From: Lucifuga dentata
Lineage: Eukaryota > Chordata > Actinopteri > Ophidiiformes > Bythitidae
Length of the DNA: 64,000 nucleotides
Direction of reading: 5' to 3'
Assembly (NCBI GenBank): GCA_014773175.1
Contig: VXCM01005536.1
Location: forward strand, 1-64,000
The first letter of the stretch is position 1; each line of letters begins with the position of its first letter. This document shows, piece by piece, positions 10,862-22,578 of the stretch. The translations under genes and the position numbers were made by a program. The notes beneath the pieces are model-generated. The model saw only the letters and a program-made list of their open reading frames with translations. It searched no databases and was not told the DNA's origin.

Positions 10862-11203
10862 CATTTGGCCCACCAGCACTGAAACGATAAAGTGATACTC
10901 TTGACGGCTGGAAAACCGCAGCAGAGTGCATGTGGAGCACCAGCGAGCTGCATTTACACTTAAAGCGCCATGGCCGTCCTCCCGGCTGTGTTCACCGGTT
11001 AACCGCGGCGCTGCAAATGACTGCTGTGTGCCTGCTGAGCGAGAGGAGAGTTTTACACTAAATATAACCTGGCTTAGCCGCTGTGGGGAGAAGCTGAGGT
11101 CTGGGACGAGGCCAAAGTACCAGCGGTTTGTAGAGCTTTGTCAGTCATTACACCGCTGCTGCTGCAGGATAAACGAACTCAGCCTCACAAACAATCAGAC
11201 ATC

Positions 11204-11336
11204 ACGGCCTACGGCGGCAGCCTGCCAGACTACCGGGGCAGTGGTTTCGTGGCTTCTTGCGTGGTTCGANACGGCCTACGGCGGCAGCCTGCCAGACTAC
11301 CGGGGCAGTGGTTTCGTGGCTTCTTGCGTGGTTCGA
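11204..11336. repeat. False tandem duplication around gap (66 bp)
   Basis: 11204-11269 equals 11271-11336 exactly, with the N at 11270 between them. Confidence 0.85.
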
Positions 11337-11916
11337 CAATACTTTAATATTTCAACCAGGATGAAGAAGTGCCACTATATGTTAGAGGTATCATGCGAAT
11401 TTGAGCTGCAGCAGAAAACGGAGAGAGAGGCCGGATCAGGCGTACAGGCCGCTTTGCATTAACTTAACGGTGCAGAAAGTGGGACCTAGATGCTAATTTG
11501 CCAAAGAAATTGCATTATAAGTGGTTAAAACAGTCGGTATTAAATAAACAGTCGACTCAGCCTCAAAATGCAGGACGTCACAGCTAATCAGGTCAGCAGC
11601 GATGAGAGGCTAACTCAGAGCTCTGATACACGGAGGAAAGTGAACGCAGCAGCATAAACAGCTTAAACATTTACTCCTTTAGTGAGTAAAGCAGTTAGAC
11701 TACAGATGAACTGATAACTGGTACGAACTGTTGCAGTTATCAAAACAACCATTTAACTGCAGACGAGCGATAAACTGCTTTTTGGGTCGTATTTTCATTT
11801 AATCCTCATCTGCTGTTATTCCCTGAAATGGGAATAACGGCAACACTCAACAACAAGGGCCAGCACATACCAGAATGCCTGGCATTTAACCCCAAAGGGG
11901 AGTTTCTAACCCCCTA

Positions 11917-12049
11917 CCCTGCCATCCACACACACACACACACACACACACCAGATATAGACTGAAGACTTTGCTGAGGAGTNCCCTGCCATCCACACAC
12001 ACACACACACACACACACCAGATATAGACTGAAGACTTTGCTGAGGAGT
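11917..12049. repeat. False tandem duplication around gap (66 bp)
   Basis: 11917-11982 equals 11984-12049, including the same-length CA run, with the N at 11983 between them. A microsatellite of identical length in both copies argues for an assembly artefact. Confidence 0.85.
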
Positions 12050-12507
12050 AAAAATAGGAGCCTGCTGTTACGCCTTTGCAGGGGGAGTGTAGATGAGAAA
12101 TATTTGGAATAATGACAAGCCAGAGCCACTTCCTCTTGCTGCCACCTGCAAAGCTCGGTGATCTTACACGTATTGTGGGGAAGTTGACCCATATTCCGGG
12201 TCTTCCTGTGGATGTGGCCTCGTGTCCTCCGGTGGAGGAGGGGTGGGCGCTGTAATCCTCATGTTATGCTATTCAAAGGACTTTCCTCTTCACTGACGGA
12301 CCATAATTCCACTGCTATTGTTGGGAGAGCGGGCATTTTAATATTTCATTAACACTAAATCAGACGGGGTGAGAGGTGCATGCAGGAATTATTTCCCACG
12401 TGGTGCAAGATCCGGCACCATTCCCAGATGCAGCTTAAGTCTGCATGGCTTCTCAAAGTGACAATCTGCAATCATGGAGATTTCAATCCTTTGGCCTTTG
12501 CTTATTC

Positions 12508-13093
12508 TTAAAGGACCATACCACACATTTTGCATGTTTGAGCCTAATATATTCAGTGTTCATACATGTTATGTTACTGACAATCATTTCCCAAAGGATA
12601 AAACCGTATTTCAGCTTTCCTGATATTTTATTAAATCTCTTAATCTTTCTAAATCAAATATCCAAGTGATACACCCACCTTAAAAATCCATGTTTCTCCT
12701 GCTAATAGTTACGCAGCCTTATGAAGTCACGGTCCTTTAAATTTTTCCATAAACGCAGGTCTTCTTTTGGGACTATATTCCCTGGTGGAGGCATACATTC
12801 ACTCCACGCTTTTTATTGAGCTTAAACGCTAAAATTACATAACTTCTAAAAAACCTGAATACACGTCTTGTTGGTGATGATGGATTACCTATCCCAAGAA
12901 CGTTTACAGTATCAACAAGTTGATTTTAATAGCAGAATGAACTGAAACCAATGGAGGTCTGGAAGGTAGGAAAAACATTTTTAATTCACCGTTCCAGTAG
13001 TATGCTTTGGGAAATGATTGTCAGTAATGTTACATGTTTGAAAATGGAATATATTAGGCTCAAACATGCAAAATGAGTGGTATGGTCCTTTAA
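12508..13093. mobile_element. TTAA-flanked long-TIR MITE, family A, copy 1
   Basis: Bounded by TTAA on both sides. The termini are AGGACCATACCAC and GTGGTATGGTCCT, and the inverted repeats extend inward about 85-90 bp to ATCATTTCCCAAAGG. The interior carries GGACTATATTCCCTGGTGGA and GGATTACCTATCCCAAGAAC. TTAA target duplications are used by piggyBac and Kolobok transposons. No transposase frame remains. Confidence 0.85.
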
Positions 13094-13790
13094 CTCATGT
13101 TTACCTGCAATCCAGAAAATCTAGTTTACAGCTTTCTAAAATGTCTCTAATCTGTAAAAAAAAAAGCAACTTCACTTTCAACAACAACAATAAAACATAA
13201 GCAGCACCTTTCTTCAGTATTTTTTATCTTTTCATGTTTTAAGCTTTGCTCTCTGGTTGGTTGAGAGAATGAAGCAGCAGCTGCAGATAAAGCAGCGGTT
13301 CCTGGGTGGTATGAAGTGGCAGAGCCGTTAGTGTGGATTTAGATTTGGATCTACTTAATGCATGAACTCAAATATGTCAGAGAGGGAATGTGGGCCAACA
13401 GCTGTAAACTTACACTGATTCACAGCAAAAACAAGATGGTAAAACCTCCCTGGAGAGCTTCGTGGTAACACACTCATCCATTCACAAAAAGTGCTGTTTG
13501 CTGTGTGTGCAACTCACAAACACACACGAGCAGTAATGTGAAAAACCGCACGCAGAACGAGCTGACATGACATCTAAATGGATTTACAAAGGGGCTTGCA
13601 TGACTTGAGAGTCTCGCACAGAGGGGAAATGCTCTCGCACAATCATTTCACGTGTTAAGTCGGGATTTCACTTCTGTGACGTGCACGAAGGCTTTTTTCA
13701 AACTGAAATAAACCTGGAAAACACAACTTCACTCCGATAAAGAATATTCATCATGTCACGTGCACACTGTGCTTTGATCTTTGTCTGCGA

Positions 13791-14377
13791 TTAAAGGACC
13801 TTTCCATCCATTTTGCATGTTTGAGCCTAATATATTCAGTTTTCATACGTTACGTTACTGACAATCATTTTTCCCAAAGGATAAAACCGTATTTCAGCTT
13901 TCCTGATATTTTGCTAAATCTCTTAATCTTTCAAAATCAAATATTCAAGTGATACACCCACCTTAAAAATCCATGTTTCTCCTGCTAATAGTTACACAGC
14001 CTTATGAAGTCACGGTCCTTTAAATTTTTCCATAAACGCAGGTCTTCTTTTGGGACTATATTCCCCGGTGGAGGCATACATTCACTCCACGCTTTTTATT
14101 GAGCTTAAACACTAAAATTACATAACTTCTAAAAAAACCTGAATACACGTCTTGTTGGTGATGATGGATTACCTATCCCAAGAACGTTTACAGTATCAAC
14201 AAGTTGATTTTAATAGCAGAATGAACTGAAACCAATGGAGGTCTGGAAGGTAGGAAAAACATTTTTAATTCACCGTTCCAGTAGTATGCTTTGGGAAATG
14301 ATTGTCAGTAACGTTACATGTATGAAAATTGACTATGTTAGGCTCAAATATGCAAAATGGGCAGTATGGTCCTTTAA
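13791..14377. mobile_element. TTAA-flanked long-TIR MITE, family A, copy 2
   Basis: Nearly identical to copy 1 and in the same orientation, about 700 bp downstream. TTAA lies at both ends. Its high similarity to copies 1, 3 and 4 suggests recent spread. A 63-codon frame at 14235-14426 runs across its right end and is incidental. Confidence 0.85.
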
Positions 14378-15384
14378 AATGTCTAATGATTATGTTTCTC
14401 TACTTTGCTTCCCCTGCTCATTCTAAGCGAGACTCTGTCCAGATGCTGATTAAACCTCTTTGCCGTCTAAACTTCTCCTTTCTTGCTAACTCTGCCCTTT
14501 CTCTTCGCTTTAGTGCAGAAAGCAGTGATAAGCCTGAACAAAGTCTACTTCCAAGGTTTGTACCTGAGGCTTTACAAACCCCAACTAATCTTCCTGAAAC
14601 GTGCACAGGAAGTGGACGCATTTCCAACATGCCAAACAAAATCACCTCATATCTCCTGAATGTTTATTAGACAGCATTTCCTTTTCAAAACCACCAAACC
14701 CCCTTGAATCCATCACAGAAGGAGCGTAAGCTAAACAATTAGTTCCCATGATTTACACTACCTGCTTTAAGGGGGAAGTGAGGGCCTCCCAAATGGGGGT
14801 CATGGTTCTTAACCCCTCTCCTCAGCTACCAAGTTAATTAGTTTGGGACATGAGTTCAGTTCAACACTCAGACAGACGTGCAACTTTACTGCGGCTATTT
14901 ATTTTTGTGTGACACAACGGCACAATGACAAACAGGAAACAGATAATTAACACATTCTTTCCCTCAAATTCGCAAATGCACCGTCTCTTATTGAAAACCT
15001 GCACACACACATGCAAGCACGCGCATGTGTGTGTGTAATAATATTTGAAAAGCAATCTGCAGCAAATTCACTTAAACAGCTTTCCTGTAATGTAATTGAG
15101 AAAATTACACCTTTAACCCTTTACAGTGAGATGTACACACTCTCTAGGATTTGCAATCTATAAAAGATATTAAGCATTAAAAATTCCACATTTAAAAACT
15201 TATAATAAATAATATATGCAGGCATTTCATTAGGATAAAATTTCATAGATTGCAATCTACTGTCATAAGAAAAAGACAATTTATTCTTCTTTATGAAATG
15301 TCCTTGATCATCCAAAATGCTAAAATGGATTCTTGGCATCTGACTGATTGTTGATTGGAAACTTCCAGTCAGCGTTGTGAGACA

Positions 15385-15385
<1 letters not shown>
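14378..15385. other. Non-coding stretch, presumed intron
   Basis: No recognised feature. Overlapping frames in both directions at 14329-14670 show no family signature. Confidence 0.5.

Positions 15386-15429
<44 letters not shown>
15386..15429. repeat. (AC)n microsatellite
   Basis: Uninterrupted AC run of about 22 units. It creates a spurious frame on the minus strand. Confidence 0.95.
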
Positions 15430-15433
<4 letters not shown>

Positions 15434-15849
15434 CTTCCTGCAGCCTGTGAAAAACGTAAACCGTCTTAGCGAACAACTCAAGCAAAAAACTTCAAACATC
15501 ATGAAGCGTCAGGGGAAGTGCAGCCAGCCTGCCGAGGTAAAGGCTACACGGGNAGGAGGAGGAGGAGGGGGCATTCCTTGGAGAGAGGCAAACACCAGCA
15601 GACTGTGAAATTCATATTGACTGGAGAGGCAAACAGACAGGTAAGCAAGAGAGCTTTGCTTTTTCCACCCTGCTTGTCAGCCAGAGAACAGTCCACTGCT
15701 GCCAAAGACACTCAGTCGACTTCATGGAGTCGTGCAAGAAAAAGCAGTGAAGACAGCACGGTGTAGGCTTCAACGTAAAGAAGTCGGTCAAACCGTATTT
15801 GGAAAATGAAAAAGCCGCTGAGCTCTGGATGTGCGCTCAGCGATGTGTT

Positions 15850-16330
15850 AAATCCTACTTGATTAAAGCAGGAAAACGCCTTTGACAGTGAACTCTGCCA
15901 GCCCACTTAATTAAGTCAACTTGTCGTGGGGAGCGCTGGGAAATGGAAAGTAAAGCAAACAGGGGAGCTGCTGGTCCCTCCGCTTTTCTCTGGATGCTAA
16001 TCAAAGACTGGATCTGCGAGCAGAACGGGCCTCGGGGATGTCGCTCTGCTTGGCTGATCCTGGCAATTTGCTCCTGATAATACCCTCTCTCACTCTGCGG
16101 CCCACACAGCCCAGCAACCCTCCTCACCTCATCTGCACGGCCACCGAAAAGCACAAACACAGCCCCTAAAGTACACGTCTGCCTCGCCAGGGAATAATCA
16201 CATAATGGCCGTAGCGTTATTGCATGCTGCTCATTATGCTGCCTGTCTTTGCGGCTCCACTTAAGGGATTCCAATATAGAGACGACTGAAGATAAAGATG
16301 ATGCGTTTGGCTTTAGCAGAAACAATAATC
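15850..16330. other. Repeat-free intronic block, possible conserved element
   Basis: This block is balanced in base composition and free of microsatellites and recognised transposons, unlike its surroundings. It lies 0.4-0.9 kb inside the intron that follows the semaphorin first coding exon. A 156-codon minus-strand frame spans it but has no family signature. It could be an intronic enhancer; alignment to other fish is needed to tell. Confidence 0.25.
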
Positions 16331-16761
16331 ACTCATGTTGTTTCAGAACATAATCAAGACCCTCAACATAAAGATGTATCATGTTGCCGGGTCATTGTTT
16401 TGTTTTTAATTGTTAATACGGCCCAGTGTCAGCATCTGGTGAATATTAGGAAGCCTGCAGGTCTGAAGGCGGGGTTGTTTGCGGGCTCTGCGGTGTAACA
16501 TGAGCTTCTGATGATGCTGTAAGTTCTTCTTCTCTGAAAACATTCAGCATTTATCAAAACCACAAGCGCTCCAAATACTCAACCGTCACATCATCATCAG
16601 CAAAAACACGGCAGAGTTAAGAAACCGGCAGATGAGGAGAGTTTATTTAACGAGGAGATCCAGAGGAAAGAAGAGGAAACATCAGAACATCGTTTGCAGC
16701 TTAACAATGAAAGGCATGGAGGTTCACCTTTAAGCCATGTGCAACCAGAGTTTGGTCTTAC

Positions 16762-16879
16762 CTTTGAAGGAGATGAAGACACGGGGTGCAGCCATGGGGT
16801 CGCTGCTCACTGAGGTCCCGAAAGTGAAACTGGACAGCGCCAGGAGAGCGTGGACCGTCCACAGACCATCCAGCTGCAT
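16762..16879 (-). CDS. sema3f: Class 3 semaphorin, first coding exon (sema3f-like), partial gene
   Basis: Class 3 semaphorins are secreted guidance ligands that act through neuropilin and plexin receptors. The frame starts with ATG at 16879 and gives 39 codons plus one base. Residues 1-4 (MQLD) lead into a hydrophobic signal-peptide core at about 6-20 (LWTVHALLALSSF), with a small-residue cleavage area near 21-26. The exon ends AAPRVFISFK before a phase-1 donor (TTCAAAG then GTAAGACC). In class 3 semaphorins the first coding exon ends at the matching (L/I)S(Y/F)K-Glu point, just before the sema domain. RVFISFK looks closest to sema3f; this is judged from memory and the paralogue is uncertain. 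The exon starts at 16926 after a pyrimidine-rich tract and CTGCAG acceptor, leaving 47 nt of 5' UTR. No sema-domain exon was found in 1-16761, so the following intron probably exceeds 16.7 kb. Confidence 0.6.
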
Positions 16880-16926
16880 GGCTGATCAACCTCCAGTAGC
16901 ACAGAAATGGTGAATTAAAGAAAACC

Positions 16927-19197
16927 CTGCAGGAAGGAGAAGGAGCAGACGTGAGGGCAGTAAGACTCTGCTCTCCTGCAGCTTCAGCCAGAACACTGAT
17001 TTGAGTTTGGGTTTATGTTGGAGCAGGTTAAACTCTGCATGCAGGTGAGAAATCTAAATGACGGCTCTCCAGGAGGCCGTTCCTGCGAGTTTTGGCAAAG
17101 CAGCGCTGAGGTGTGGAGATTCCGTGCAGATCTCTGACAGCTGCAGAGCAATGATGAAGATGAGTCAAACTTTTATTGTAGGTTTGTGAACAATTTCATT
17201 CGGTACATAATCATGTTTGTCCTTCTGTGTGTCAAAATGATGGAAACATCATCCTGCTATAATTGCCTTCCCGTCTCCATGACAAAGCCTTTCTTCTCTT
17301 CTTCTACACAAAACACATTCCTGCTTCATGACACCATTATGTGTGCGAGTTGCTCTGTAATTATGACTTCACCTAATACCAGGTTAAACATTCACACTTA
17401 CCAGACAAAAAGACAAATAAAAAATAAAAATGCTACAATCTGAAAGACAATAATAACTACAGACAACACAATGAGCCGACATACAGTAGCTACTAAAGTG
17501 GTCACGTTAAGTCACGCTGAACGCCTCAGAGGCTAACTGGAACGTTTTAACAAGTCCTCCACACAATGGCATGGAGTTCAGCAATTAAAGGTGTAGTTAA
17601 TGAATGATGGACGCCACAGAGCAACGACAATGGTCCGCAGACACGCCCTGCATCATCATGAGTTTTAAATAACAGGCAGCCTCTCGCCCTTGGCCATTCC
17701 CCACAGCTTCCTCTCCATGAGATCTAGGGATCTTTGCCACTATAACAATACTACAGCACCATCAACTTCCACAGCCCACCATGTTTTCATAAACTCCACG
17801 CTATTTGCATTCAATACACCCTTAAAAGTGTGATCGACCTACAAGATCCCAAACCATGTTTCCACTTCAAATACGGGGCAGCAGACATCTGGATCAAGTC
17901 TCCATTTCAAACAGTCCTTCTGAGTGTTCAGCAGAGCTGGAGAGTCCTCAGGACGGCTGATTGGAGCGGATTTATGAGCATAACCAGCTGTTTAAACCTC
18001 AGCTGTTTACTGACAATTTGTTAACCATCCAGCTGTTTATTCTGAAACACAGGCCAAGTCCTTCACACAAGCAGATCAAATCAAACAAGAAACTCACACA
18101 AATGACTGAGGAGACGGAGAAAGACAGACAGAGTCAAATCACAATACAATAAACTACAAATAATCTAAACTATTCTCTCCTGCCAGGGCAAACATTTCCT
18201 GACATCTATAACCATTAGAATCCATGGCAGGGCTCCACTGATCTGTTCTTTAAAGGTATCACTTCCATTGATCCAGTCAGTCAAGAATCAGCTTCCTCAC
18301 CTTCAAAATTACACAAATGAGCTGTATACCCTCCATTTTTGCCAGAGCATAATGCAATCATAAACACTTGTAGGCGTATTTAAAGGCAGGAACGCGAAGT
18401 TAGTTGCAGCTCAGGAGTGGTGAGGCTGTTCTGTTGCAACATGTCTCCAGTCAGAGAAAGCAGCAGATTTATTCAGGCTGCAATAAAGAATCCACAGAAA
18501 CCAGATGATTTGTTACATTCCACACCAGTCACATTAAAAAGCCTGATTTACTTCGAGACACTGAAGTGTGAAACTAATACTATGAATCTTTAATTATTAT
18601 TATCTTTTTAACTGTATGTGACATCAATAATAAAGGATGGAATGTAGGAATAACCCACTGAAAGCTTTTCTCTAATGAAAGGCAGGATGTGTGTGACAGA
18701 CTGCTCACACATGGATGAGAAACTGTAAACAGTCTGGTGTGGAAAGAAAAGAGCGCACGGCAAATAAAAATAGATCAGTTAAAAAAATAGAATCAGTAAT
18801 TAATCTGGGGATCAGACTTGTTATCAAAACGAAATTTACAAATTACAATTAAAAGGGATGTAATTTAATTATTTTGTATTTAATAAAAAAAAAAAATTAC
18901 AGCCAAAATAAAGATAGTTGCTGGCATGTGCGTAAAAACATTAAAATATGAAATGATAAAGCACATAGCTACAGGTTTTTAATCTTTCACCGGATGATTA
19001 ATAAGGTAACGCAAACCGTGAAAACAGCCTGAACATAAAGTCGTCTTACTTTCTTATTACAGATTTCCGAAAATAACTTCAGATCCAACCTCGCCAGTCA
19101 TTGAAGAAACAAATCCAACAGATCGATGGATGAAATGAAGAATCTAAAGAGAATAAAGATCCGGTGCCGTGGAGCCGCTTCGGGGCGCAGCGCGTAC
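16927..19197 (-). other. Predicted semaphorin intron 1
   Basis: It lies between the candidate noncoding first exon (donor CAG/GTACGC at 19198/19197) and the acceptor at 16927. It is AT-rich and contains no recognised transposon. Frames at 17186-17443 and 17830-18152 are incidental. Confidence 0.45.
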
Positions 19198-19440
19198 CTG
19201 TGCGCTCAGCGTGTTTTTACCGGCGGAGTTTCAGTCTACAGGAACAAAAAGCAAAAAAAAAATCTTCTATTTAAATGTCGCTCAAACTCGCAAAGCGTGG
19301 AGAGGATGTCGCAGGACCCCACTCAGCATGGCGTGGGAAAAAAGCAGTTTGTACCAAAGTCCGCGTGGTGACAGAGATCCAGCAGGCTGCGCGTCTCTCG
19401 GTAAAGTTGCTCCTGACTGAGGGAGGCTGGCCCAGCAGGT
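19198..19440 (-). other. Candidate 5' UTR exon of the semaphorin gene
   Basis: On the minus strand this CpG-rich block ends in a good donor (GCGCACAG then GTACGCG). It lies 2.3 kb upstream of the coding exon, and its GC content contrasts sharply with the flanks. The start is not determined: one TATA-like motif (TTTAAGG) lies near 19460-19466, and another (TTTAAATAG) near 19268-19276 would give a much shorter exon. This is inference from position and composition. Confidence 0.35.
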
Positions 19441-19490
19441 GGATGCAGAGGCACGGCCGCCTTAAACACACCCACGGGGCGGGCACCGGG
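19440..19490 (-). promoter_or_regulatory. Candidate GC-box promoter of the semaphorin gene
   Basis: GGGGCGGG at 19476-19483 is a consensus GC box, followed on the minus strand by a TTTAAGG TATA-like motif about 10-20 bp downstream. The block sits at the edge of the only CpG-rich region near the gene. Confidence 0.35.
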
Positions 19491-19542
19491 ACGGCCCTCC
19501 GCCGGCTGCTGCTACCATCCTCATTATTATTTCATTATGGAC

Positions 19543-19544
<2 letters not shown>

Positions 19545-19588
<44 letters not shown>
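19545..19588. repeat. (GA)n microsatellite upstream of promoter
   Basis: About 22 GA units (CT on the gene strand), about 60-70 bp upstream of the GC box. It may influence the promoter through GAGA-type binding, but that is speculative. Confidence 0.95.
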
Positions 19589-19590
<2 letters not shown>

Positions 19591-19716
19591 TCAGACAGAC
19601 AGATAGATAATCTGAATGAACCCTAACCCTAAGCACTGTACCTGACAAAATGTGTTAAGCAGGAGACTATAAAAAACTGCTCATCACCATAATGGAAATA
19701 CTGCATTTAAAAGAAG

Positions 19717-20130
19717 TTAAAGGACCATACCGGTGATGTTTCATGTTTGAGCTCAATAAATACAAGTCTCACATATGTTACGTTACTGATAACCATTTTC
19801 CAAAACATAAAACCATATTGTAGTTTTTGCGTTATTTTTCCAAATCCCCGAATCTTTCAAAAGCAAATGTTAAGCGTTTCACTTCTAACAGTGAATTTAA
19901 TTTCTCTGGTAAAAATCGTCTTCTCCTGGGACTATATTTCGTGGCAGAGACCTATAAGTTCTTCTGTCTATCTCCACGTTGGATTTAGTTAAATTGAGTA
20001 CCTTTGACAAAAAAATTTAAAAGATGTCTTCGCTGTGATGTATTACCTATCTAAAAACACGCTTCAAGTCCCTACAAGTTGATTTTACTGGAATAAACTG
20101 AAGCCAATGGCAGTGTGGATGAATTAATAA
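19717..20130. mobile_element. TTAA MITE, subfamily A2, right end lost
   Basis: It starts TTAAAGGACCATACCGG and follows the A-family interior (GGGACTATATTTCG, GTATTACCTATC, AATAAACTGAAGCCAATGG) but stops before the right inverted repeat. Confidence 0.65.
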
Positions 20131-20309
20131 TGCTAATAATTGCTGTGTTCCGCTTAAGTGTGCAGTGTCAGAGTTCTGGTATTTTGTATACTGATTCATG
20201 GCACACCTAAATGGAACAGAGCCAATAATAATCTTATTAGTTACAATTATGCCATTCCTGCTGACAAGTCAATGCCCACTCTAAGAAATGTCTATTATGT
20301 ATGTTTGTG

Positions 20310-20327
20310 TGTATATATACATGTGTG

Positions 20328-20370
<43 letters not shown>

Positions 20371-20421
20371 TTACGTATATATGCATGCATGTATGCATAT
20401 AAATATATATGTATATATATA
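20310..20421. repeat. Mixed AT/CA microsatellite
   Basis: Alternating TA, CA and GTAT-type units, responsible for spurious frames on both strands. Confidence 0.9.
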
Positions 20422-20478
20422 TTTAAAATGAGACTATATATATATACATATGTATATTTATATAGTCTCATTTTAAAA
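20422..20478. repeat. AT-rich inverted repeat (hairpin)
   Basis: TTTAAAATGAGACTATATA is repeated in inverse orientation as TATATAGTCTCATTTTAAA with about 19 nt of AT between them. This gives a strong potential cruciform. Confidence 0.85.
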
Positions 20479-20875
20479 GTGTAATATAGAAGTGAGTATG
20501 TGTTCAACATTGCCAAAAAAACAAAAACTAGCTAATGTTCATGGTGAGATGACCCCATAGGTGCTGAACTGCCTTGTAAGTCTTTTTTTGATTGGTCCTT
20601 AATTTGTGTACCATGTTGACTTCAACACGTGACATATTTTAAACACCTGAAAGCCTGGGCATTGATGTATGAGATTAGCAGTCAAGTGTTTGGCTGCCAG
20701 CTAGCCAGTTGGAATAGAGCTCTTCAGAAGGGAAAACATAAAGAGACAGTACCAAGTGCCCGGTTTCACTCAGTGTGCACAACAGTGCAGCAGCAAAGGA
20801 GAATGTAAGAGGATTAAGAGGATCAGTTGTTTTTTGCACATTGAAGCATTGCAAAGGTTCCAAAAAGACCCCTCA

Positions 20876-20919
20876 AAAAAAAAAAAAAAAAAAANAAAAA
20901 AAAAAAAAAAAAAAACAGA
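20876..20919. repeat. Poly-A tract with gap
   Basis: A homopolymer interrupted by the N at 20895; the true length is unknown. Confidence 0.9.
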
Positions 20920-22108
20920 AAGAAAAGACGTGTAGTAGCATTAGCAGGATTAGCTGTGCTGTAGCTGTAATGTAGCTGAAGTAGCTTGTTGACTGTTATT
21001 AATGTAATTTTGAAGCTATTTAATATCCCATCTGCACTATGAACTTACAGACAACAGCTCTGTGTGTGTATGCATGTTCTAGTTTATGTACCATCATCTC
21101 CCAACCCTTATAGCTACCATAGTATAATACAATACTGTATATAGTATTTCATGAAGGACATGTTCATTTGCTTGGAATCAGTTGTATTTCCATCTTCTAT
21201 CTGTAAAACCAGACGCCCTCCATCTGCCGAGCACGACCAGGTGAACAGGGAGAAAGTTCAACAGCATTAACGTCTGTAAAATCACATTACTGAATGTTCA
21301 CATGTTGGCATTTACTCACACGAATTACACTTTCAAAAATAAGTATTAGAGATAAAAAATAACTTCACCATTCTGGGTAAAACTTTCATTCATATGAGTT
21401 TATTACAGCTTTACATTCACTCTGTTAAATGTTTGACCTGCAAAGTCAATTTCAGTGACTTATAACCCAGACAATGTAACGACTTATCAGAAATTAAAAG
21501 TCTTATCTCAGTTACGTACTCAGGCTGAGAAAAGTAATTCCTTTGATGCTACATAGAAAATGGCCATTAAAATGCTTAATTTGCTTCTCTATTCAGACAC
21601 TGATTGGACATTTCAAAGTCGCAGAGTTACCGCTTGTCAAGATTTTCTAAAGCTCATTGAGAAAATTAAACATTTTCCCATTTTTAATCATATTCCATTC
21701 AGGGTCCTTTCTCACCTGCATTATCAGTCCCTCATTCAATCTGGAGCTTTAAATTGCTGGATTCACGTTAAGCCGGCTGGTGAGTTGGAGAGAAAGTTTG
21801 TTATGTGTTCAGCTCAAAAGGCGCCGTCCCGCTCAACTTTTCTTCCATATGAGCCTGTCTGTTTTCTGACACGATATAAAGGTTCTTTTTTAAAGTGACT
21901 TGGCAGAGGTCGAATAGAAAAGCAACAGTCTGACGAGTCCAAGTGGACTGCTTCCTCTTCAGGACAAGTTATCTATTCAGCTAAGACAGGCCAGGTTTTT
22001 GGCTGCTTTTAGCTCCTCCAAAGCCACATCGCCGCACATTCCTCATCCACTCCAGCCCTCTGAAAGGCACAAAAAGGTATGGGCTGTCAGCTCTGATTCT
22101 ATACAGCC

Positions 22109-22109
<1 letters not shown>
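20920..22109. other. Non-coding intergenic stretch
   Basis: It contains a 112-codon plus-strand frame at 21560-21898. Its translation matches no family I recognise and it has no splice or promoter context that I trust, so it is not called. Confidence 0.45.

Positions 22110-22141
<32 letters not shown>
22110..22141. repeat. (TG)n microsatellite
   Basis: Uninterrupted TG run. Confidence 0.95.
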
Positions 22142-22145
<4 letters not shown>

Positions 22146-22578
22146 TTCTGGTTGATTGAAATCCAAGGTGAGCTGTGTACATTAGCTCAAAGTCTTCTTG
22201 TTTCTAAGTGGGCCTGAACTGTAATATTTGTGATAAAATCTTGGCGGTTGTGATTTCTGGCTGCTGCTGACATCTGTCTAAGTGGTGTATGAAGTTGTTT
22301 TAATGTTCTGGAGAAGAACCTGCATTCCAGCGGGGGTGTGGACGTGGCTCGCTGTGGGGCTCTGCTGCCCTCAGGACACCCACGGATGCCAGGTGTTAAT
22401 TTTGATGGGATTGTCCACAATCTGAAGTCAGATCAGACGGTGTGGACAGACTCTGCAGCAGCTTCATGTCTGCTGGCTGCCCTCGCTGTTTTTATGTTGT
22501 GATGAACCTTGTAGGTCGATGTAAAAATGCTGTGATGACACATTTACAGACATGCTACACTCCTATACTGTGCTGCCA

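Larger units (their letters stand above)
10862..12507. other. Non-coding stretch with two collapsed-gap duplications
   Basis: A moderately GC-rich part at about 10900-11480 gives an apparent 178-codon plus-strand frame. That frame crosses the N at 11270 and a false duplication, and I recognise no domain in it. The remainder is unremarkable. Confidence 0.45.

Noticed and set aside
10926..11462. 178-codon plus-strand open frame
   Set aside because: It crosses an N and an artefactual 66-bp duplication; the real sequence would be shifted or shorter.
15855..16325. 156-codon minus-strand open frame
   Set aside because: It lies in the presumed semaphorin intron on the gene strand, but its sequence does not resemble the sema domain or any family I know.
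19619..19632. CCCTAACCCTAA telomere-like string
   Set aside because: Only two units; too short to be an interstitial telomere array.
21560..21898. 112-codon plus-strand open frame
   Set aside because: No recognisable domain, no splice context and no second copy; kept only as a note.
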